Below the pieces are notes generated by a model. It was not told the origin of the DNA. It worked only from the letters and a program-made list of their open reading frames with translations, and did not search any database. Both the position numbers and the translations under genes were made by a program. Shown piece after piece: positions 15,741-20,819 of a stretch of DNA of 20,819 nucleotides (position 1 is its first letter; the number at the start of each line of letters is the position of its first letter). Source of the DNA: Candidatus Aquidulcis frankliniae (GTDB lineage: Bacteria; Chloroflexota; Limnocylindria; Limnocylindrales; Limnocylindraceae); contig RFPZ01000013.1 in NCBI GenBank assembly GCA_009925905.1, positions 1-20,819 on the forward strand, in the 5' to 3' direction.

Positions 15741-15770
15741 AGGGTAGGGCTCCCCACGCTCCTGCGTCAA
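15741..15770 (-). promoter_or_regulatory. Promoter of the maltodextrin operon
   Basis: On the minus strand a -35 TTGACG (15765-15770) and a -10 TACCCT (15741-15746) are separated by 18 bases. The -35 matches five of six consensus bases. The start would fall near 15734, giving a leader of about 107 bases with the palindrome, the GGCGCC hairpin and the AAGGAGG ribosome site. It is the only promoter in the window with a near-consensus -35 and a long leader, in contrast to the leaderless genes around it. Confidence 0.55.
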
Positions 15771-15851
15771 TGTGGTTCCCGCTGATCCATGAGGGCGGGG
15801 TGTGGGGAATCCTCACCTCAAGCCCTGCGAGTGCAGAAGGGGCGCCCGTGG

Positions 15852-15857
15852 CATCCT
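15852..15857 (+). promoter_or_regulatory. Possible leaderless -10 for the four-helix membrane gene
   Basis: CATCCT ends six bases before the ATG at 15864, the same spacing as the -10-like hexamers of folC, argS and other run-leading genes here. A GAGGG directly next to the ATG is too close for a normal ribosome site. Confidence 0.35.
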
Positions 15858-15863
15858 GAGGGC

Positions 15864-16217
15864 ATGCCAATTGCCATCGTTGCCTTCCTCGCCTACGCCC
15901 TCCTCCTGCTGGCGGGGCTGGGGCTCACGCTCGGCCCGATCGTGGAGCAGGCGACCGCCGCCCCCGTGACCCTGCAGGGGGTGGTCTGGATGGCCCTGAT
16001 CGCCGCCTGCATCTTCACCATCACTCTCGTCTGGCAACGCAAGGAGGCAGGGCGGGGCTTCGCCCTCGGCCTGAGCACGATCCTGATCCCTGCTGGCCCC
16101 CTGGTCGCCCTCACCCTAGGAAACTGGCTCCCTGGGCTCCCCCTCATCGCCCTGGCCCTCCTCCTGATTCGCGGGCTGCAGGGGGCCGCCGCCCGCGCCT
16201 GGCTGAACGAGCAGTGA
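15864..16217 (+). CDS. Small four-helix membrane protein, unknown function
   Basis: 117 residues, nearly all hydrophobic: segments near 3-25, 38-57, 67-84 and 88-104, with a short basic loop WQRKEAGRG (57-65). No family is recognised. The ATG at 15864 is preferred over an upstream in-frame start at 15789 because the extra 25 residues would be polar and Gly/Pro-rich and the start spacing matches the promoter pattern. Its stop overlaps the GTG of the PHP gene (GTGA). Base composition is high: 47 of 60 bases are G or C at 16141-16200. Confidence 0.75.
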   Translation: MPIAIVAFLAYALLLLAGLGLTLGPIVEQATAAPVTLQGVVWMALIAACIFTITLVWQRKEAGRGFALGLSTILIPAGPLVALTLGNWLPGLPLIALALLLIRGLQGAAARAWLNEQ

Positions 16218-17098
16218 GCCCCGCCCCGATTCGCCGGATCGGCGACCGCGACCGCCGCCCGGACCTGGCCCTTGCGGGGACGTTCGACTCCCCCCTGGAC
16301 GTGCACCTCCACACCCTCCTCTCCCCGGACTCGGAGGTGCCCCTCGACGTCTACCCCGCGTTGGCGATCTCCCTGGGGATGCAGCGCATCGCCTTGACTG
16401 ACCACCTCGACTTTGACCCGCGTGAGGTGGGGGCGACCCTAGCCCCCCATCAGCAACGTGTCGAGGCGGTCGAAGCGCTGCGCAGGGAGTTCGGCGATCG
16501 GATCGAGATCCTGCTCGGCGTGGAGATCTCGTATGAGCGGCAGTACGAGGCAGAGATTCGCGAACACCTTCGAAGCAATCACTACGACCTAACCATCGGC
16601 AGTGTGCACCCGGGGATCGATTCGCCATTCAAGAGATCGCTTGCGCCGAACTGGGCTGGGCACGACGTACACGACACCGCGCCCTATTTTGCCGAGGTGC
16701 AGTCGGGCATTGAGAGTGGTCTCTTCGACATCGTCGGTCACATGGACTACGTGCGGAAGTATGTGCATCCACATATCGACACGCCGGCATTCGAAGCTGC
16801 GCCTGATCTGTACGAGCCGGTTCTGAAGGCTCTGATTGAAACCGGAACAGCGCTCGAAATCAACACATCGGGCTGGAGGCAGCGCACTGGTATCCCGTAT
16901 CCACTACCACAAGCGGTGCACCGGTATCGCGAGCTGGGCGGCGAATACATCGTCACTGGATCCGATGCACATCAGCCTGATTGGTTTGCCATGAATTTTG
17001 ATCGCGCACGTGAGCTGCTGCTTGCCGCAGGGTTTGAAGAGCTCGCAACAAAGCGCTGGAAGAGTGCAGGAGAACTGTGGCCGATTCCGACTCGCTAA
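16214..17098 (+). CDS. PHP-domain phosphatase, histidinol-phosphatase-like
   Basis: 294 residues, HisJ/HisK-type PHP fold, which removes phosphate from histidinol phosphate in histidine synthesis. Metal ligands visible in order: HLH (31 and 33), DH (63-64), E104 (GVEIS), H132 (GSVHP), H176 (VGHMDYVRKY), and D251/H253 (GSDAHQP). The segments SVHPGIDSPF and EINTSGWRQRTGIPYP are typical of the histidinol-phosphatase subgroup. No other his gene is near, so another phosphoester substrate is possible. GTG start overlapping the upstream stop; its 3' end overlaps the MBL gene by 22 bases. The first third is richer in G+C (42 of 60 at 16261-16320) than the end (35 of 60 at 17041-17100). Confidence 0.88.
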   Translation: MSPAPIRRIGDRDRRPDLALAGTFDSPLDVHLHTLLSPDSEVPLDVYPALAISLGMQRIALTDHLDFDPREVGATLAPHQQRVEAVEALRREFGDRIEILLGVEISYERQYEAEIREHLRSNHYDLTIGSVHPGIDSPFKRSLAPNWAGHDVHDTAPYFAEVQSGIESGLFDIVGHMDYVRKYVHPHIDTPAFEAAPDLYEPVLKALIETGTALEINTSGWRQRTGIPYPLPQAVHRYRELGGEYIVTGSDAHQPDWFAMNFDRARELLLAAGFEELATKRWKSAGELWPIPTR

Positions 17099-17913
17099 CG
17101 TTGACTGTTCTCGGTTCAGCGGGCGCGTATCGCACGCACGAAGGTTCGCGCGCATCGGGATATCTTGTGCAGTACGGCGCGACAACGGTAGTGCTGGACC
17201 TTGGCCACGGCACGTACGCGCCACTCGCGGCACGCGTTGGCATCAGCGCACTCCCACAGATCAGCGTGGTCGCAATCTCGCATCTACATCCCGATCACTG
17301 GGTTGATCTCGCAGCGCTGCGACATGCGCTCGTGCACGGCAACAAGATGGGCAACGATGCGCGCAGCGTCTCCGTGATTGGTCCGAGCGGCCTAGCTCCT
17401 CGGATCTCAGCGCTACTTGATGATCGAACGCCAGAGGAGCAGGCTGCAGGCGCATACGAGGCGTTGCAACCATTTGCGTTCACTACATGGCGGAGTGACG
17501 CGGCACTGCCACCGCTCGGCGGCGGACGCGTCGTTTCTATTGGTGATCTGACGATGCAGAGCGCACGCGTTCGTCACACTGGGGAGTCGTACGCACTTCG
17601 CGTTGTTCGTAGACATGCCGCTGGGCTGACCTACTCAGGCGATGTATCGCACTGGGAAGACCTCGCGGCGATTGTGCGACCCGGTGACACGCTGCTCTGC
17701 GAAGCAGCGGGTGGTGCTACGCGGTGGCGCGAAGGTGACACCCATGTCACCGCGTACGGTGCTGGAAAGGCAGCGGCGTCTGCGGGTGCGGCGAAACTCT
17801 TGCTCACACACTTCGGCGCAGAGGTTGATCCAGCAGAGGCTGTTCGCGCGGCGGCAACCGAGTTTTCAGGTGAGATTGTCGCGGTGCGCGAAGGGGATCG
17901 CTTCGAGATTTAG
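17077..17913 (+). CDS. MBL-fold metal-dependent hydrolase, RNase Z-like group
   Basis: 278 residues. Starts LTVLGSAGAYRTHEGSRASGYLVQ, typical of the ribonuclease Z / phosphodiesterase branch of the metallo-beta-lactamase superfamily. The metal motif HLHPDH is at 69-74 (SHLHPDHWVDL). Later YSGDVSHW supplies the bridging Asp, and LLLTHFG near the C-terminus the last His. It lacks the exosite arm of true tRNA 3'-processing RNase Z that I could recognise, so the substrate is unknown. GTG at 17077 has AGGAGA upstream and lies inside the end of the PHP gene. The stop is 22 bases from the convergent gene's stop. Confidence 0.88.
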   Translation: MADSDSLTLTVLGSAGAYRTHEGSRASGYLVQYGATTVVLDLGHGTYAPLAARVGISALPQISVVAISHLHPDHWVDLAALRHALVHGNKMGNDARSVSVIGPSGLAPRISALLDDRTPEEQAAGAYEALQPFAFTTWRSDAALPPLGGGRVVSIGDLTMQSARVRHTGESYALRVVRRHAAGLTYSGDVSHWEDLAAIVRPGDTLLCEAAGGATRWREGDTHVTAYGAGKAAASAGAAKLLLTHFGAEVDPAEAVRAAATEFSGEIVAVREGDRFEI

Positions 17914-17935
17914 CGCGCGTCGACGTTCGCGATGG

Positions 17936-18454
17936 TCAGTCTGGTGGCAGCGTTGGATCTGTATCGGCAAACCCGCGCTCAACGGCAAGTGCGACGCGAC
18001 CAGTTTGATCAATCAGCACGTACGCCCGAATCACATCCGTTGCATCTCCTGCCGGAATTTCCATGGAGGGGCGAACGTCGTCGGTGACGATGAGCCAAAA
18101 CGTTCCCTTCAGGTTGGGCGCGTCGGTGCCGCCGCTACTGAGCGTAATGAGGCGTACCCGCGGTGTTGCGCCAACGGGCGCGTCAGCGGAACGTGCTGCG
18201 CGAACCGCGCTCTGCGGCGAGATGCCGGCAAGTACGGTGTCGGCGCTCACGGCCGCCCAACCGGCCGGCAGTGGAAGGTCAAGCTCGCGAATGCGGTCTG
18301 CCTGGATACGCAACAACAGCGCACCAACGAGGAAGGTGACAAAGAGGAGCAGTCCGACCCGCGCGATCTGCCCGCGGGTAACTGGGGCCGCAAGGACCGC
18401 CCCCTCAGGTGGACGCGTTGGCGGGGTGCCCGCTGGAGCTGTCTCAGATGTCAT
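17936..18454 (-). CDS. Single-span membrane protein, unknown function
   Basis: 172 residues. Pro/Ala/Thr-rich cytoplasmic N-terminus (1-30), one membrane segment (about 33-48), then a soluble outer part of about 120 residues with no cysteine and a beta-like pattern (VRLITLSSGG, GTFWLIVTDD, AYVLIDQTG). No family is recognised. The ATG at 18454 is chosen over one at 18514 because the longer form would cross the divergent argS start and because CACGAT lies six bases upstream of 18454, the pattern of neighbouring starts. Confidence 0.75.
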   Translation of the reverse strand: MTSETAPAGTPPTRPPEGAVLAAPVTRGQIARVGLLLFVTFLVGALLLRIQADRIRELDLPLPAGWAAVSADTVLAGISPQSAVRAARSADAPVGATPRVRLITLSSGGTDAPNLKGTFWLIVTDDVRPSMEIPAGDATDVIRAYVLIDQTGRVALAVERGFADTDPTLPPD

Positions 18455-18492
18455 GGCGCCATCGTGCCAGAGTTCGCGGCTACGATTCAGCC
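18455..18492. promoter_or_regulatory. Divergent promoter pair for argS and the single-span protein
   Basis: 38 bases separate two ATGs. Plus strand: TACGAT (18481-18486) ends six bases before the argS ATG. Minus strand: TGG-CACGAT (hexamer at 18461-18466) ends six bases before the ATG at 18454. Neither gene has a ribosome site in this gap. The layout repeats that of 2276-2321, so both transcripts are probably leaderless. Confidence 0.6.
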
Positions 18493-20322
18493 ATGAGCGC
18501 TCCGTCTGCACCAACTACTCGTTCTGCCGCGCTACCGCGAGACCCCCTACTCGGGCGCCCGCTTCGTCACACCGTGCGCGACGCCGTGGCACGAGCCGTG
18601 CGGCGTGCCGTCGCAAGCGGCGCGCTGCCCGCCCCTGAAGACACCGCCACCCTCGACGCCCTAGTCGCCGGAATCGAAGTTGAGATTCCTGCGAATCGCG
18701 ATCACGGCGATTACGCCTCAAACATCGCCATGAAGGGGAGCAAGATCCTCAAGCGCCCACCGGCACAGATCGCTGCGGCAATCGCTGCAGAACTCATCGC
18801 CGAAGCATCTGAGCGCATGCACGGGGGCAGCGGCGCAATTGGGCCCATTGCGCACGCTGAAGTTGCAGGTCCGGGATTCCTGAACCTGCGACTTCGCGCT
18901 GGCCTTCTCGCTGATCACTTGGACGCGATTGTTCGTGTGCCACTCGCGTGGGGACATCTTGCCCTTGCACAGGACGCGCCGGCATATCGCGTCAATGTTG
19001 AATTCGTATCCGCCAATCCAACTGGCCCGCTCACCGTTGGAAACGCACGCGGCGCATTTGTTGGCGACCTTCTCTCGCGCGTCCTTGAGGCAGCAGGGCA
19101 GCAAGTCACTCGTGAGTATTACTTCAACGACTTCGGTGAGCAGGTACGCCGACTCGGCGAGAGCGTCATTGCGCTGCGTGATGGTATGCCCGTCGCGGAG
19201 AATGGATACAAGGGCGACTACGTTGCAGAACTTGCGGCAGCGATTCCACCCGAGGTTGCAACACGGGCGGCAGCTGCACCAAAACGAAGCGCTGAAGTTG
19301 ATACGGAAGGGTACGACGGAACCATTGCAGATGACGAGATCGCGGTCATTGGTCGATGGGCCTCGGAGCGCATTCGCGCCGGCATTGAATCATCACTAGC
19401 AGTGCTCGGTGTTGAGTTTGATGTGTGGCGCTCTGAAGGTTCGCTCTACACCGACGGATTCGTTGATCGCGCCATTGCAAAGCTGCGTGATGGGGGCTGG
19501 CTAGAAGAGCGCGAAGGAGCGCTCTGGTTCAAGAGCACCGCATTTGGAGACGACAAGGATCGTGTGATTCGTAAGTCGAGCGGCGCATACACCTACTTTG
19601 GTTCTGACCTCGGCTACATCGTTGAAAAGTTCTCGCGCGGACATGATCGGCTGATCTATGTCTGGGGGCAGGATCACCATGGCACGGTTGCACGACTGCG
19701 GAACGCTGGTGAGGCGCTCGGCTTCGATAAGGAGTCTGTTGAAATGCTCCTCGTTGCCTGGGTTCGATTTGTTCGCGATGGCGTTGAGATGAGCATGTCG
19801 AAGCGCGCGGGAACATTTATTACGCTTGACGAATTGCTTGAAGAGATCGGTGTTGATGCAGCGCGCTGGTACTTTGCTTCGCGAAGCGCGACCACGGCGA
19901 TTGACTTTGATATTGAGGCGGCGAAGGCGAAGAGTAGCGATAATCCTGTCTATTACGCGCAGTACGCGCACGCGCGAATGCGATCAATCCTGCGCAAGGC
20001 GGCTGCCGAATCGCTCACCCCCGCAGTCGCAATTGGGAGCCTGCTTGATGATCACACCTCTCCAGAGGCGAAGCTGGCACGCGCGATCGTGCGCCTTCCA
20101 GAGGTAGTGGAGGATTCGGCCACGCATCACGAGACGCAAGGGGTGACGACCTATGCAACGGAACTTGCGACCGCCTTCTCGGCCTTCTACCGCGACGCGA
20201 AGGTCGTTGATCCCGCAGCACCTGAGCGGTCGGCCGGTCGATTGCGCCTCGTCGCCGCAGCGGCGGCGAGCCTTTCTGCCTCGCTTCGCCTCCTCGGTAT
20301 CTCCGCCCCCGAGGAGATGTAG
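18493..20322 (+). CDS. argS: Arginyl-tRNA synthetase
   Basis: Class I synthetase that charges tRNA-Arg in the cytoplasm; 609 residues from the ATG at 18493. N-terminal additional domain about 20-140 (NRDHGDYASNIAM at 68-80), catalytic domain with FVSANPTGPL (171-180) leading to TVGNARGAFVGD (181-192), where HIGH would be HVGH but is TVGN. FNDFGEQ follows at 211-217, GQDHHG at 392-397, the KMSKS-type loop MSMSKRAGT (433-441) and the DALR anticodon domain from about 485 to the end (RLRLV...LGISAPEEM). The first 20 residues are an unconserved Ser/Ala/Pro extension; a longer in-frame start at 18409 is rejected. Promoter of the leaderless type directly upstream. Confidence 0.96.
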   Translation: MSAPSAPTTRSAALPRDPLLGRPLRHTVRDAVARAVRRAVASGALPAPEDTATLDALVAGIEVEIPANRDHGDYASNIAMKGSKILKRPPAQIAAAIAAELIAEASERMHGGSGAIGPIAHAEVAGPGFLNLRLRAGLLADHLDAIVRVPLAWGHLALAQDAPAYRVNVEFVSANPTGPLTVGNARGAFVGDLLSRVLEAAGQQVTREYYFNDFGEQVRRLGESVIALRDGMPVAENGYKGDYVAELAAAIPPEVATRAAAAPKRSAEVDTEGYDGTIADDEIAVIGRWASERIRAGIESSLAVLGVEFDVWRSEGSLYTDGFVDRAIAKLRDGGWLEEREGALWFKSTAFGDDKDRVIRKSSGAYTYFGSDLGYIVEKFSRGHDRLIYVWGQDHHGTVARLRNAGEALGFDKESVEMLLVAWVRFVRDGVEMSMSKRAGTFITLDELLEEIGVDAARWYFASRSATTAIDFDIEAAKAKSSDNPVYYAQYAHARMRSILRKAAAESLTPAVAIGSLLDDHTSPEAKLARAIVRLPEVVEDSATHHETQGVTTYATELATAFSAFYRDAKVVDPAAPERSAGRLRLVAAAAASLSASLRLLGISAPEEM

Positions 20323-20331
20323 CGAAAGCCT

Positions 20332-20410
20332 GGCAGGCAGGGCCAATTTTCTGCCTTTCATTGCGAACTCTTTACCCAATCCCACCTTGCAGATTCACCT
20401 GACAGGCAGA
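20332..20410 (+). other. Intergenic repeats that can form alternative stems
   Basis: After the argS stop, GGCAGGCAG (20332-20340), TCTGCCT (20350-20356) and AGGCAGA (20404-20410) can pair as first with second, or second with third, but not both. A short stem TGGC/GCCA followed by ATTTT (20331-20350) is a weak terminator-like signal for argS. No known riboswitch or RNA family is recognised. Confidence 0.35.
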
Positions 20411-20419
20411 TGATGGGTT

Positions 20420-20492
20420 TCGGCTCACCGGACCTCCCTCCCGTGAACCGACCTCCAAGCCAGGAGGGCCGACGGGCATCGACCCTCCTGGC
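20420..20492. repeat. Two adjacent inverted repeats with 14-base loops
   Basis: Repeat one: TCGGCTCAC (20420-20428) with GTGAACCGA (20443-20451), 9 bp with a single C/A mismatch. Repeat two: GCCAGGAGGG (20459-20468) with CCCTCCTGGC (20483-20492), 10 bp perfect, plus an inner CGA/TCG. They are seven bases apart and no T-run follows. They could be a rho-dependent or bidirectional end of the argS transcript, a small RNA, or a protein-binding site ahead of the next gene. Confidence 0.5.
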
Positions 20493-20536
20493 ATACCTCC
20501 CCCGTAGAACCCCCACGATGCGACGGCGTGCCGCGG

Positions 20537-20555
20537 CGCGTGGGAGAATAGGGGC
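20537..20555 (+). promoter_or_regulatory. Leaderless-type promoter of the last gene
   Basis: CGCGTGGGAGAAT (20537-20549) contains an extended -10 (TG-G-GAGAAT) ending six bases before the ATG at 20556. It matches 12 of 13 bases with the element before the gene at 2322 (2303-2315). No proper ribosome site is present. Confidence 0.55.
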
Positions 20556-20819
20556 ATGGAACTCACGTATTACGGTCGCACCTGTGTTCGCATCCGAAGC
20601 CGGGAGGCGACCATCGCCTACGACCCATACACATCAATCGTGGGGCCAACCGGGCGCGGCATGAGCGCCGACATCGTTACCCTCAGCCACCCCGACGACG
20701 CCCCACTCTCGCGCGTGAAGGGGCGACTCGCGCCGCGGGACAATCGCACTCCCATCGCGACGAGCCTGGACAGCGCCGTCATCCTTGAGGGCCCAGGCGA
20801 GTACGAGGTGAAGTCGGTA
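20556..20819 (+). CDS. MBL-fold protein (UlaG/COG2220-like), cut by window edge
   Basis: The first 88 residues are present. MELTYYGRTCVRIRSREATIAYDPY fits the start of UlaG-like metal-dependent hydrolases (usually YGHSCF...DPY), and GPGEYEV (81-87) is a signature I know from this group. The expected metal motif SHxHxDH is replaced by SHPDD (44-48), leaving one His, so metal binding may be lost or changed. It starts at an ATG with a leaderless-type promoter and no ribosome site. The rest of the protein lies beyond the window, so its full domain content is unknown. Confidence 0.8.
   Translation, partial: MELTYYGRTCVRIRSREATIAYDPYTSIVGPTGRGMSADIVTLSHPDDAPLSRVKGRLAPRDNRTPIATSLDSAVILEGPGEYEVKSV

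Noticed and set aside
18409..18492. A longer argS start giving 28 extra residues
   Set aside because: The extension runs opposite the divergent single-span gene and past the TACGAT promoter; homologous sequence begins well after 18493.
20372..20566. A 64-codon minus-strand frame in the gap after argS
   Set aside because: Gly/Pro-rich, no ribosome site, no recognisable domain, and it overlaps the inverted repeats and the next gene's start.
1..20819. CRISPR arrays, insertion sequences, integrase sites or phage genes
   Set aside because: No spaced direct repeats, transposase or integrase motifs, or attachment-like duplication of the tRNA end were seen; the tRNA-Glu 3' end is not repeated in the window as far as I could read.

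Overview
The window is 20.8 kb of gene-dense, GC-rich (about 60%) bacterial chromosome. It holds eighteen protein genes (two cut by the window ends), one tRNA and no mobile element, rRNA or CRISPR array. Genes sit in tight runs with 4-base ATGA or GTGA stop/start overlaps. Several run-leading genes lack a Shine-Dalgarno site and carry a -10-like hexamer exactly six bases before ATG, which suggests leaderless transcripts. This feature, the lipoprotein-type secreted enzymes, the PASTA kinase and the ArgRS type fit a monoderm-like lineage such as Chloroflexota (possibly a freshwater, sugar-using member) or a relative. That placement is inference from style and remembered families, not from a marker gene comparison.

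Layout. 1-2275 (minus): folC then folP (folate synthesis; folP is cut by the left edge). 2322-3820 (plus): a membrane-anchored Ig-like protein and a small double zinc-ribbon protein. 3825-7982 (minus): a four-gene run of a small Cys-pair protein, a polytopic membrane protein, galU (UDP-glucose synthesis) and a PASTA-domain Ser/Thr kinase. 7966-10713 (plus): an exported lipoprotein GH13 amylase, whose 5' end overlaps the preceding minus gene head to head, and a small membrane protein. 10754-10830: tRNA-Glu(UUC). 10853-15627 (minus): a maltodextrin-type operon, malE-like lipoprotein, malF-like and malG-like permeases, and a cytoplasmic GH13 cyclodextrinase/neopullulanase. 15864-17913 (plus): a small membrane protein, a PHP histidinol-phosphatase-like enzyme and an MBL-fold hydrolase, all overlapping. 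17936-18454 (minus): a single-TM protein. 18493-20322 (plus): argS. 20323-20555: a structured intergenic stretch. 20556-end (plus): a partial MBL-fold protein with a degraded metal motif.

How the genes work together. The clearest theme is alpha-glucan use: a surface-anchored amylase cuts polysaccharide outside, the binding-protein ABC importer brings in maltodextrins, and the cytoplasmic GH13 enzyme hydrolyses them. No transport ATPase is encoded here, so it must come from elsewhere. The malE promoter region has a good -35/-10 pair, a near-perfect palindrome just after the expected start site, and a very stable UUCG hairpin between malE and malF that probably sets a high binding-protein to permease ratio. 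The second theme is the envelope: galU feeds glycan synthesis and is translationally coupled to the PASTA kinase, a class that senses peptidoglycan.

I did not find a clear undescribed defence or mobile system. The items most worth a second look are the repeated leaderless promoter architecture, the structured stretch 20332-20492, the head-to-head overlapping genes at 7966-7982, the tyrosine-kinase-like catalytic loop of the PASTA kinase, the altered HIGH motif of ArgRS, and the last MBL protein with its apparently lost metal ligands.
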